Of a stretch of DNA of 64,000 nt, positions 1 to 11,240 are shown piece by piece. Under the pieces are notes generated by a model. It searched no databases and was not told the origin of the DNA. It saw only the letters and a list, made by a program, of their open reading frames with translations. The stretch covers positions 13,712,531 to 13,776,530 of the forward strand of contig NC_134422.1 in the NCBI RefSeq assembly GCF_030867145.1, in the 5' to 3' direction. Source of the DNA: Opisthocomus hoazin (taxonomy: Eukaryota; Chordata; Aves; Opisthocomiformes; Opisthocomidae). The first letter of the stretch is position 1; each line of letters starts with the position of its first letter. A program made the translations under genes and the position numbers.

Positions 1-99
1 AAAATAGTAATAGGTAGTCCTGCATCTCAGTTTAAACTCATTATCAAATTGATTTTCACAATGAGTAAAGCACAGTTGTTTCTCCTGTAAACCACCCAC

Positions 100-236
100 C
101 TGGTTTTTTTCACAGTGATGTTGCTACTAAGTTTCTCTAGGCGACATTCTCCAGTGTCATGGTTGATAATTAAGATACATTCCTTTAGGTAAGGCTTCTT
201 TGAGCCCTTGAACACCGTCACTGGTGGAGTTGAGCC
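100..236 (-). CDS. EAF2: EAF2 coding exon 3
   Basis: The acceptor is TTTAATAG at 240-237 and the donor is GTGGGT at 99-94. The 137-nt exon begins [19 protein letters not shown] and ends ...SNITVKKT plus two bases of Arg. This is the end of the conserved EAF domain, which contacts ELL. Positions 1-99 are the start of intron 3, with nothing else visible. Confidence 0.95.
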
Positions 237-3200
237 CTATTAAATCAAAGTCCAGTAAGTGTTACTCGTGCAGCCTTTTTTTTTCTTGTCTTCTTAGAAA
301 CATCAATCCATTACGGTGATGACAAGTTCACTACAAGTGACCATTTCTAGCCTTTAAAAATGTTACCGGCTAATTCACAATATCAATTAGATTCACAGCA
401 GCCATGACCAAAAGCAGCTGGAATGGGATTTCACCCAGCTTAGCTTAGTTTGAAACTGATTAAATGCTTATTTCCCAATGACACCATGCTCACTGTAGGA
501 CTCCTTTTACCAAAAGGGGTTTCAGTTACCATATCAGCAGAGCAGTAAGGCATGGCAGGTAGTAAATTTTCCCTTTCCAGTCTTTCCTGCTTTAGAACTG
601 CACTAGAGCAATAAATACCAAGGGGAAACTTGCACTGCCAACATCCACATGAAGCTTTTCTGTGTACGCAACACTTCTGGGTCATCCTACAGCATATTTC
701 CAATGCGGTGAATACACTTAAAGTCACAGTGCAGCTGTTTAACCTTCAGGTCTTTTGAAATTTTACATTCCTGCTGCAATTGTTTTTCTACTCTAAAAAT
801 CACACAAGCAGCTCTGAAACAGCACTGAAACCTCATATCCTTCTCTATTCAGTATGTACCTATCACAACAAAATAAATAGTTCCCTTAGGCCCGCCACTC
901 TTCAGCCACCCCACTCACCTCAATATTTGGCAGTGTTATTGTCACCTGTTCACCTTTGCCAACTTCAAGGTCTCCTTCACAGGACATATCAATAGATGCA
1001 GGCTTGAAGTCATCTAAATATAAAAAAAAATGGGATTATTTACAGGCTTTTCAGGAATCTTCTAAATGTAGACAACTTTTAATTGCAGTTGGAGGATATC
1101 AAGTTTTTTTGCCAGTGCATCTACCATTTGCATGAGCGGATCATTCCATAAGTCAGTAGAATTCAAAGTCAAGATGATTTTCTCAAGATTCAGTATAGGT
1201 GTTAAAACCTTTCGGTTAAAATTAGAAAAATGGTTTCAGGTTTCAAAGGATAAAGAGGCTGAACAAGCTGCATTATATTTCAAAAGACAAATCCTCACAT
1301 AATTACTTTCAGAAAGATCAATAAATAGTTCTTGAAAATGTTGATCCCAAACACCAGAGATGTAGACAAGCGACCGAAAATGCAAAGAACAACATCAATC
1401 CTCAATATCCATTTCTCTATCCATTTCTGATTTTGCTGCAACATGCATATCAAAAGCTGACCAAAACTTGAGTTTCAGTGTATTTATTTTTGTCAAAAGT
1501 GAAATTACTTCCCAATTAAATACTGATTTCCTTTTTGTCTCTTTCAACATCTAAAGTATCGATTAAAAGAAGTTTTAAACAAAAGACGACACCAATTTCT
1601 GGCCCTTTTCAAAAATCCGAGACATTAAACATGAGCATGTGTTCAGGCATCAGCACCGCAGCTATGTAACATATCTATGAAATATTATTTGACGAATTCC
1701 CAAACGAATTGGGAAGGGCTACAGCAAAAAGGCCTGCCTGTGCAGATCTAGGGAGATAGGAGGGCATCAGGAGGCTCTGCAAGGCATGTGGTAACAGCTG
1801 TGGGTTTGAACCCGTGGTTCCAGCAAATGCAGGGCCAGCCTTGCACCCCGGGGAGCGGCATGGAGGGACGGGTGCGTAAAGGGGACCCACTGGACAGCAC
1901 GTGCACCTCACCCCGCAGCCTGTCACGTCACCCGCGCTGGTCGCAGGCGGCAGCACTCTGTTACAGCTGGGGAGCTTCCAAGCTCAGCAACACAACCCGC
2001 GGGCCAGGCAGCACAGACCACAGCTGGGAACCCTGGCTCCAGCTCGCACACCAGCCGGGCAAGAAAACCAAGCATCGAGAGCTGGTGGGCAGGACTATGC
2101 ACGCAGCAGAAGGCTTTGAGCTAAGATATAGCTAACAGCCCCTGCTAACCTTGTTCACGGCAAAAATCCACACGTCGTCTTACAGGAATAAGTGTAAAAC
2201 AGTACCAAAGTTTCTCACTGAATTGAAGAATGTTTGCTTTAACATACAGCCGCGGGGTGGTTAATACTTAAAAAAATTAAGATACTGATTCCAATGTCCA
2301 TAAACGGACTTCTGATCTTAACTTTTAACCAGTAGATGTCTTCCCCTTTACTCATTTGTTAACAAAAACTTCAGGTGTCAGAGAAGGATATTTTTGCACG
2401 TGCATTTGACAGAACTAATGAACGTGCCAGTTTCTATGCCTCACTTGTTGGAAAGGAAGAAAGATTTCAAAACACATTTCAAAATAAATCATCCAGAATA
2501 AATCATCAAACTGCAGGAGTCAGCAAAAAATCATAAGGGTAGGAGGTACCAGATGTGGTTTTCAGTCCTCTTCAAAATTAGGGTAAATTTCAAGTTACAG
2601 CATTTGTTCAAATCGATTTATAGCTTTCGCCCGCTCCCCCCTCCCTCACAGTTGCAGACAATCCTTCTAAGTGCCATTCCATTTGCTCACAGAAAAGCAC
2701 ATTACCCATCTCGCTGCACTGTGTGAAAGCATACGGGACGTTCTCCAGAGAACGTACGTGAGACTGAATCTTGGGGATCAGTCTATAAATAATGAGACAT
2801 CAAAACCAGAAGCAGCAGTCCTAAATTACCAGAACTATAATCCTGAGAGCATTTGTCTCCTAGCTACCCTCAGAACCTTTGAGCACACACCTCTCTAGAT
2901 AGTAATTATGTACCCAGGGAGGGTATAGTAGCTTTGTGATTAATACTGCTTTTAACCTTTGATTGCCGAATTGGATGTAACTTTTAAAAACTAAGAACAA
3001 GGAAGGAGGGAAAAGCCAGAGGGTCAGCCTAGCTCGGTTTTCAGAGGCTTGCACCGAGACACATGGATGCAGAAGACGTAAAAAGTGAAGCCAGCACCAA
3101 GAAAGCGGCGAGGGAAAACACCGAGACACAACAGCCGCGCACCTCACCGCCAAACACGCTCCCAGGAGCGGACGAAACCCGCTCCGCACCCCATCGCTCC

Positions 3201-3478
3201 CGGAGACCCAGCACCCCCAGCCGCAGGGACCCGGTTCAATCCCCGCTGCCCTCGCTCCTTTCCACACCCCCCCCCGCCGCCTGTCAACGCCACGTTTCTC
3301 CCTCACGACGACGCCTCTGCGAGCAAGGCCAAGCCGGGCCGCGGCACCTGCAACGTCCCCATCCCTCAAGGGATCGTTGGGCCCGGGGAGCGGGGGGGGG
3401 CCCGGGTGCCGCTCCCCGGGCCCAATGGTTCCCCTGAGGAGCTACCTCAACGGCTCCCCTGAGGGGCCAACCCCAACG

Positions 3479-3518
<40 letters not shown>

Positions 3519-3626
3519 CTCACAGCGGACGGTGTGGAAAGCGCAACGCGGCTGTTTCTCGAAGGTCTCTCCCAGTTTCAACACCCGTTCCTTCGGGTCG
3601 AAAAGCGACGGGACGGCTCCGTTCAT
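100..3626 (-). CDS. EAF2: EAF2 (ELL-associated factor 2), N-terminal part, exons 1-3
   Basis: EAF2 binds ELL-family elongation factors in the nucleus and stimulates RNA polymerase II elongation. Three minus-strand coding exons are visible: 3626-3524, 1013-919 and 236-100. Together they give 111 codons plus 2 nt. Splicing restores the EAF N-terminal domain: exon 1 ends ...AFHTVR plus one base of Tyr, exon 2 reads [18 protein letters not shown], and exon 3 carries [19 protein letters not shown] and [14 protein letters not shown]. The residues after the exon 2/3 junction ([17 protein letters not shown]) fit EAF2 better than its paralogue EAF1. The start ATG lies in a strong context (GCCGCCATGA). 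Human EAF2 is about 260 residues, so the serine/acidic transactivation half is beyond position 1. The gene is divergent from IQCB1. The family and symbol come from remembered vertebrate sequences, not from a search. Confidence 0.93.
919..1013 (-). CDS. EAF2: EAF2 coding exon 2
   Basis: The acceptor is ...ATATTTAG at 1014-1015 and the donor GTGAGTGG begins at 918. The 95-nt exon completes Tyr35 and encodes [18 protein letters not shown], then [13 protein letters not shown], the core of the EAF domain. It ends on a complete codon. Intron 2 (918-237, about 680 bp) holds no recognisable gene or repeat. Confidence 0.95.
3481..3516. repeat. C36 homopolymer (G36 on the EAF2 strand) beside a splice donor
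   Basis: About 36 consecutive C on the plus strand. It lies inside EAF2 intron 1, with only seven bases between the run and the exon 1/intron boundary. On the EAF2 transcript it is a G run able to form G-quadruplexes. The exact length is assembly-sensitive. Confidence 0.9.
3524..3626 (-). CDS. EAF2: EAF2 coding exon 1
   Basis: This exon encodes residues 1-34 and the first base of Tyr35. It begins [20 protein letters not shown] and ends ...CAFHTVR. The donor is GTGAGC at 3523-3518 on the minus strand. Intron 1 (3523-1014) starts with a long G run (minus strand) and is GC-rich for its first 600 bp. It includes a GC-rich patch at about 1.8-2.1 kb with chance ORFs. I see no repeat or other gene in it. 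Confidence 0.93.
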
Positions 3627-4339
3627 GGCGGCGCCTCAGACCATGACGAGTCCCGGCGGACCCCGCCGCCCCTGTTGCCGCCGCCGCCGCCGAACATCCC
3701 TCGCGACGCCCGGACACGCCCACGCGCCCCCCGCCCGGCGGGAAGCCCCGCCCACCCCGGCTCCCACAGGCCGTCCGCAGCGGAGCTCCTCCCCTCCGAG
3801 CGGCGCGTCACGAGCAGCGTGGGCTTGGATTGGGCGGCGGAGCGGCCCTCCGTAAGTTTCCACGAGTAGGTTTGTCGGAGGAGCCAGCCCGCACGCCGAT
3901 ATGCAAATGACACCCTCCTCCTTGAGGGGAGAGCTGTGGTTGGCGGAGAGCGGCCGCGACCACACAGCTGGGAGGGGAGGGGGATGCGGGGGAGCGATCT
4001 GGGTTAGATACGGCGGGTTCGGTCGCCAGTTCCAACCCTCCCCCCCCCCCCCCCGGCTCCGAAGTGGGGGAGCCCCCGCGCGGCGGTGAGAGGGGTCGGG
4101 GGTGGGGAAGGGGCTCCCCTTAGAGCGGCCGTGAGGGCCCCGCTGGCCGATCGCCGGGCCTCGGCGGCACTGAGGCGGGAGAGGCCACCGGTCCCTCGCC
4201 GCCCTTCCGCGGCCGGGGTGCTGCTGGCGGCCTCTCCCGGGCTGCCCTGCCGGAGCCCGGCGCTGCCGGCAGAGCCGGTCCCGCGGCCTCGAGAGGGGGC
4301 GTGGGCGGGACCTTCCTCCATGTTTGTTTCTTTCCTCAG
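3627..4339. promoter_or_regulatory. Bidirectional CpG-rich promoter of EAF2 and IQCB1
   Basis: The interval between the divergent genes is GC- and CpG-rich and has no clear TATA box. Visible elements include an inverted CCAAT box followed by a GC box (ATTGGGCGG, 3829-3837), an octamer ATGCAAAT (3901-3908) and a GC-box cluster (GGGGGCGTGGGCGGGAC, about 4295-4311). A C15 run sits at 4040-4054. Several CRE/E-box-like CGTCACG motifs lie near 3806. Transcription start sites cannot be fixed from sequence alone. Confidence 0.75.
4086..4339 (+). other. IQCB1: Possible 5'-UTR intron of IQCB1
   Basis: A pyrimidine-rich tract ending in CTCAG at 4335-4339 (TTTGTTTCTTTCCTCAG) looks like a real acceptor 116 bp before the start codon. 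A plausible donor GCG|GTGAGA lies at 4085/4086, giving a 254-bp GC-rich intron. Human IQCB1 is recalled to have noncoding first exons, which fits. This is inference; the donor is less certain than the acceptor. Confidence 0.4.
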
Positions 4340-4426
4340 GGGGAGCCCGAGGCGCGGAGGACGCAGCGGCCCGAGGGACCCCGCGCCTGCACCGAAACGA
4401 TTAAAAAGCGAGCGAGGCGCGGGCCC

Positions 4427-4555
4427 ATGGTACCGCGGGCCGCTCTCCGCTGCCCATGGCCCGCGCGGGGCCGGCGGCTGCGGAGCCCCGGGTGCTGGCC
4501 TTGGCGGCTCGGGTCGCGGAGAGCGGGGAGCGGGACGTCCCGCAGCTGCTGCTGA
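4427..4555 (+). promoter_or_regulatory. Upstream ORF overlapping the IQCB1 start
   Basis: An ATG at 4427, 29 bp before the IQCB1 ATG and out of frame with it, opens a 42-codon ORF. It ends at TGA 4553-4555, inside coding exon 1. Both ATGs have similar contexts (CCCATGG). If the leader includes 4427, ribosomes starting there bypass the main start, which would lower IQCB1 output. Confidence 0.5.
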
Positions 4556-4564
4556 AGCTGAAGG
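4456..4564 (+). CDS. IQCB1: IQCB1 coding exon 1
   Basis: Encodes [20 protein letters not shown] and ends ...LLLKLK plus one base; donor GTAATG. The start is placed by alignment with the remembered human N-terminus, which has DPRILSIAAEVA and LLKLKE. The following intron (4565-5397) holds an 84-codon chance ORF and no repeat I recognise. Confidence 0.9.
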
Positions 4565-7500
4565 GTAATGAACGCCGTCTCTGAAGCGAAAAAGGATGAG
4601 GTGGCGAAGCACGGACAGTCATCCTGCCTTCCGCCTCCTTAGACGCAGGAGGCTTTTCCGAGAACGCCGGGCGGGGCTGGAAGCTCCGTAAGGCTGATAA
4701 CGCCCTCTCGGGAAAAGCCGTATCAAGTGGCGTTTGGCTTGGCAGCGGCGAGGAGGAGGAGCGGGGCGGCAAATGGAGAGGAGGTCTTCTGGCCCTCCCA
4801 GCTGCACCCTGTCTGTAGGAGCCCTGCTGATGTGGGCAGGGAGCTTTGCGCTTGGTCAGATCATTTCTCCCAGTGCTTTTGGGCAGAGAGCTGGAAGGGC
4901 TGTCAGCGTTGGCTGCTGAGCTCTTCAGCTGAAAGCGCAGTCGCGAGCTCCTGTGTGACCCCCCCGTCTTCCCTTCTGCCGCAGAGCCACCGCTCGTAGA
5001 AGCGGCAGGAACAAGTCGGGTCCTGTTCTAAATTGGGACGTAATTATAAGGAAGCTGTGTGTTTCACAGTGGCTGTGGTTTTATCTGGCCTAGGAAATTA
5101 ATACAAATGGGCCAAGTAACGTGTGTTTTACTACTAAATGTGTGATCGGAAAATGGAAGCGTCACCTTCGCTACCCTTCCCGATTGTCGTATAATCTCAC
5201 AAATTGATTCTAGCTGTAGGAGTGAAAAATGCTGACAAAATGTTTTATGCTGCTGTTAGCACTTTTAGAATTGCCTTAATCCTGGCTCTGTGTGCACACA
5301 CCCTGCTAAAGTTTTGGAAAAAGAAAAAAAAAATCAAAAATCTTTTACATCAGAATCTTATGCTGCTTTCTGTCTCTCACATGCTTTCTTCCCACAGAAA
5401 TTTTAAATAGTGTTTCCTTGGGGTGTGAAGAATCCAAAAAAATTAAGCAAGACATATACGATTATGATCTTACTCAGTACTGCATGCTGGTCCTCAGACA
5501 AGACCACTCCCGACTGCGTGGAGGCTGGGCTATTGCAGCCCAGCTAGCAGAGATACTAAGGTAAAAAAAAATTGCTGAGAAGTTTTTTTTCTAGGCTTTC
5601 ATCTTGCTCTTTTTCTTTTCAAGCTGTAATACATTGGCTTCCATCCAGAACAAGGCTTGTTGTTCAGGAAGGGCCGGGGTTAAAGTGCAGGGAGCAGGCA
5701 AGAGCAGAGGGGTCAGGCATAGCCTAATTGGTCCTGTTTAATTCATTCGCATTGTGTTTCATTGGGCTGGGTAAACTGTTTGGTGGGAGCAGTTTTTGTG
5801 TTGGCTTTACCTTTTTTTGTGAACAGTACCCATCAGTGTCACAGTTCTTCCTCAGTAATTGCGAATTTTGAATTGCAATTACTTTAGAAAGCTTGTTTAC
5901 TTAGATTTCATCTTGTAAAAATCTTCAGCCTGGTTGACCCACAGCTTGGCTTGACTATTCAAATATCTATTTAATATACCCATTTAAAAATATCTATTTA
6001 CATTTTAAATATAATAGAGGACACAGTTCATACAGACTAGATAGCTTGATGTAGTGATATTGTGAGAGTGGCATAATGAAGTTTAATTCACAGCTTGTAA
6101 ATAAGACAACTTTAAACTCAAATCCCCAGTGATCCAATCTCAATCTTCAGTGTCAGGAAAAATAACAAGCTTTAAATTTTCCCCAAGTTGTACTTGATTT
6201 TGTCTTAACTAGGGAGCAAAATTCTAAGGCATGAAGCAATTAGGCATCCATCTCTTATTTATGCCATATCTGCAGTATGAATTTTTAATGCCAGGAATTT
6301 AACTAATAGATGCATGATTTATCACCAGAGTTGCATGATGCTTAAATCATCCCCTATAAGCTATTTCAGTTTGCAGAGAAGACTGAAATTTATTTTAGCT
6401 ATAAAAACGTTCTTTTGTAACTAGATAAATCTCAGTTTCATGCCTACAATTTACTTTCCAAGGGCTTTGGTAGGCAGAGCTTTGCGTGTGCGCATTCACA
6501 AAAAGCTAACAAAGCCTAGGTAAGATGTCAGAAAGCAAAATTCATGAAAAGTTAGGAAGACTATTTTGTTGCACGGGTATCACTGCAGAGTTGGACTGAG
6601 GGTTGGACTAGATGACCCACAGAGGTCCCTTCCAACCCCTACTATTCTGTGATTCTGTGAGTACAGAATTGAAAAACTTCCCAGTTGTAAAACACGTAGT
6701 TTCTTGTAAAAAGTCTTCCAGAAATGACTGACATGTTTGCGGTGAGTAAAGTAAGAAAACCGAGATCTGAAGAACTGATTTCTAGCCCATATGTATTTCT
6801 CAGTTAGAGGAGAGTTGCAGACAGACTTGCTGAAGATTTTGTGGCAAGTAGTGTTTTTTTATACGTATTTTCATTGCCTGATCTGCACCCTCTTCATGAA
6901 GTTTCCTTTATCAGGTTTGTGTCTACCTTTCTATTTTATGACCATCAGAGCCCTTCCCTAGGAAGTGGAACGAGCCTGAACAGATTCTGGGAAGCTAAAG
7001 GAGAAAGTGCCTTGGATATGTTTTCAACAGAGACATGCTGTAATGAGTAGTAATATCCTTGCTGTCTCCAGTCTGCCAGTGATTCCTCTTCCTTTTGAGG
7101 CAGCTACCTTGGAGCCAGTCACAGCACTGAACTGTTGTTCAGTGTTGAATTGTCCCATGCCAGTGAAGCATTTCTCCTCTGATCACGTGACATTCATTCA
7201 AAGATGTTCAAACAGGCCCTCGGCTATTCAGGTTAATTTTTTTTTCTTCTTTTTTTTCTTTTTCCCATTTCAGTCATTGTTGTGTAGGACTAGAGGTAAG
7301 AGAAGATCCTGAGGAATTTTACAAGAAATTTCTTCCTTCAGCTATAGATAACCTGCTGTTTTTGGGAAGACGCTTGCAAGCACGATTTATCCGAGCAATC
7401 AAGGTATTTAAATTTCATAGATAAAAGAGCAGAGAATCTCTGTAAACTTTCCAAGATTACGTATTGTGTAAGTAGGATATTATTCTATGGACAGTGTATT

Positions 7501-10500
7501 ATGAAAATCTGTTTTCCAGAAATCACAGTAGTTTTTCATATGCCTTGGAGCTTTGAAACGGAAATCTGTCATCGTGGAGCATTCGGCCTATTGCATATGC
7601 AAAGCTAGTTTGTTACCTTAGGTTTGTTTAGAGAGTTTGGCTACTGCTTTTTGCAAGTTTCAAAGGCAGAGGGAAGGAATGCAATTATAAATAGGATAGA
7701 AGAATTAGAGGAGTAGGACAGAAAAAAATGCCGTACAAATGGCAGCATCCCAGTCACGGTAGTGTCTTTTTAACTTTGCATATAATTAGTTCAGTCTTTG
7801 TAACGTCTCTGTTCCCACTGCTTTATTCAGCTTTACAAAAAGGGTTTAGGAAGTCTGAAGACTTGAAATCAGACTTGTTGTCTTCTGTTTTGCCATACAG
7901 TTTCTGCCACGAAATTGGCAAAGAGTTCCAGAAATGCTCACTGCTTCTGAACCTGCATGCTGGGAACCCCAAAGGCAGAATTTGTAGATTTGAACACTTT
8001 CTCGCATTTCTCTCTCCCTTTGCAGGCAAGGGTTTTGCCCAGTTAGGTTCCCTCATGCTTTTGGAGCATTCAGAGTTCCGGAATCAGCAGAAAAAAAACT
8101 CAATAAACAAAACCCACTAATTATTTAAATTATCAACCTCATGGGTTCTGATAGTTTCTTTGAATATCCCTGTTTCCCCTTAGTATCTCATTTCTTGGCT
8201 CACTGGCTTCTTGCACTTAGTTAAAGTTTTGCTATGGAGTATTGTGCTGGGCACCACAAACACAATCAATTCTCAGAAAGTATCGGTAGAGCAACATATT
8301 TTCTGTTAGCTCAATACTTTAGAAGTGCATTTAGTGTTTAAGAAGGAAGCTTCCTGAATGACATCCCAGGAAACTCGAGTCTGATCCACAATATGTAATT
8401 TCCCCCACACTTTCCTTTTATGTCTCAGCCTACATGCTACTTGAGTCATGCTTGTGGGTAAAGATTTCTTTTGAATGCAAATGCAGTCTATATTATAATT
8501 AGTAATTTGGCTTTTAAACCTTGTGGTCTCAGAGGTGACTGGGCACCCAGACTTGGTGCTTGCTCAGTGGAACTTTGGAAATCCCACTCTACCAGTGGAG
8601 ATTAGTAGTTTGTTCTGCCCTCATTTGCTTTTTGCACAAGTCTTTGAAGTCAAAGGAAGCACTGAAATAGCTTTCAGAAACTGACGTATTGCCAAAACAC
8701 AGAACAGATAATATTACAGCTTATTACTGTGATTTTGTATCTCTCATTGTCAGCAAGAACCAAATACAGAGTTAAACCATGACTGGCGGCTGGGACTTAC
8801 AGCACGGGTCTAGGTATAAGACTTTCCAGAGTTTCATTTGTTGGAGGCTCAAGTCATGTGGGAGATATCAGGCCGAGTGCTTTATGACAACGTTTGTCAG
8901 CAGTGTAGTACTATCAAAAGCCCCTTTACTGTCCACACGCGTTTTTAGGTTTTAGATTTCCAATGGCTTGTGGCTCACACCTGGGATACAGACTCTAGAC
9001 TGTGTGTGTGTATGTGCGTTCACATGTTAAAACCTGGGTTCTTCCTGGTCTTTTTTTACACTCCAGTGTTACCACAGGCAAGCTCATAACCCAGTCTGTT
9101 TGGCAAGCTGATCAGACTTCACCTTGACAGTGGTTTGGTGTTTGCTCCCAGACCTCCAACTAGGAGGTGCTTCTGAAGCCTCACCATGCCAGTTTTTAGG
9201 AACCTTTTCTGTTTGAAATGTGTCCTTCGCCACTTTGTACCCCTTTTTTTTTTTTGTGCTTTAACCTTAACTAATGTATTTCCCACTTTGGGGATTAAAT
9301 CTATGATGCATTTGTACTGAGCTACTATTTATCTTTTTAGCCCTCCTGTGCTAGCAAATATTTTTTAAGGAGTAAGCAAGCCTTCTCTCTCCTTGTTACG
9401 CTGTTTTCAGGATTGGATGCTTTTTTTAGTATGTTTGGATTTTCTTGATTGATCTCTGGCCTTGAAGGACTCTCAAGTTATTTTTTTGACTGGTTCCTGC
9501 AGTTTCACCAACCACTTGGCAGTTTGATGGAGTTTTGGTCTCCAAATCCCTGGAGCATACAAACCTCCCCACTGCGTCAAGCTGAAGTCCTCTAGTGAAG
9601 ATATGTACACGTGCTTTTAGCTACTTCTCTTTTGTCTAGGATGCAGAAAAACGAGATTTTTTACGCTGGTTCCAAACGGTAACTGATGCCATCTGCTGGC
9701 TCTTCGGTGGGCATGTTCAACTAGCAGCGTGTGGTAAGGGAAAAAGTAAACTGATAAAATACCTGAAAATTTGCTTATGGCAGCTACAGCTATCAAGAAT
9801 CACTCCTAAGCTAATCTCCACCTAGTTTTCTAAATTGGAGTAGATGTTAAATCAATCTCTTAAAGTAGTCCACTCAACAGAAACAGCAATATCTAAAACG
9901 GAAAAGATCCGCTAAAGGGAAATACTAAAGAGTTCCCCTTCTAGTCTTTCAGAGATAAACATTAAAAGTGTTTTCCTGTAATTTCCCTTTGTAAATCTAA
10001 ACCTTAAAAAAAAATCGTGTTTGTTTTGTTTTTTTCCTGATAAGGTACAGTTGATATTTTTGCCTGTGTGTGATTAACATATGCAGAAATTTGACCAGAG
10101 TACATTGCTGGCCCTTGAAAGTGGGTAGACTTGAAAACAGATTTTTGAAGTTCTTGCTATGCCAGGAAAATTTAAAAATATCTAACAGACTTCACTGTAC
10201 ATTTCTGACCAAAATAAGCTTTCAATCAAACCAATGTTAATCACACTGATTTTTAAAAAGCAGAATTTGTTTTTGTTGCTAATATAGAACAAAAACTGAA
10301 GGATAGTAAGCTGTGTAACTAAAAATTCACACGGCCAGAAAAATTATTAAATATGTAGACACTGATACACTGGAATAAAAAAAAATGGTGTTTTAATGAC
10401 ATCAGTGGGCTTGCATTAAATAAATCTGGCATAACAAATTGTCAGGGTTGAAGTCTTATCTTTCCGGATATTGTTGCCCAGGGATAATTCTGCTGTTGTA

Positions 10501-11209
10501 AGAAGAAACTGGTACTAGTGTAACATAAAAGGTTTTAAAGCTTTTATTCCATTGCAATACCAGTGCCTGAGTGATATCCGGAAGCAGAAAAAACAGGGCT
10601 CAGTGTGTGTTTTGGATGTTGAAGTAGTTTACTTATTCCAATAAGTTTCAGTGTAAAAATTATAAAAGAGGGAGTTTGTTCCAGAAATGGTATCTGGTTT
10701 TACTTGCTATGGCTTATGTTCCATAATGAAGTTTATTTGGTTTATGGTATTTTAAGTCTGGTTCTGATTGCATGATTTCTTGTTTCCTTGTTTTTGTCTT
10801 TTTGCAGTACTGCAAAATGATCACTTCCTGCAGTTGTTAATAACAGATGATGTCGACACAGCAATTACAATGATGTCTGTTTTACACAATATTTTGAGGG
10901 TCAATAGGTTAGTCGTTTTCCTATCATTGGTCTTTCTGAATTTTAAATTTAAAACTCAGTTCATTTCTGCTTGGTAAAATCGAACTTTTTTGTATACAAG
11001 AATTCTGGGAAATAATAGCTATTTTCTTTATCTTGTTTTTAAGTTGAGGGAATGGGAATCAGTTGCTTGAAACAGTAATAGTGCCTGGATCAGATTTCTG
11101 GTCCAGCTAGCTGGGTGTGTTGGCTTGCTGAATGCCTGACATCTCTAAAATAAGTCACTGTTAAAAAGCTTATAGTTTGTGATTAACACTGCAATTCTGT
11201 GTCCCTGCC

Positions 11210-11240
<31 letters not shown>

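Noticed and set aside
1795-1830. tRNA-like T-arm wording (GGGTTTGAACCC)
   Set aside because: No A-box, no cloverleaf arms and no terminator could be found around it.
3063-3965. Many 75-169 codon ORFs near the EAF2 promoter
   Set aside because: Same GC effect; only the minus-strand EAF2 exon 1 (3626-3524) is supported by family sequence.
7728-8120. 130-codon plus-strand ORF in IQCB1 intron 3
   Set aside because: Lies between exons 3 and 4, which splice cleanly; no homologous segment in the IQCB1 family.
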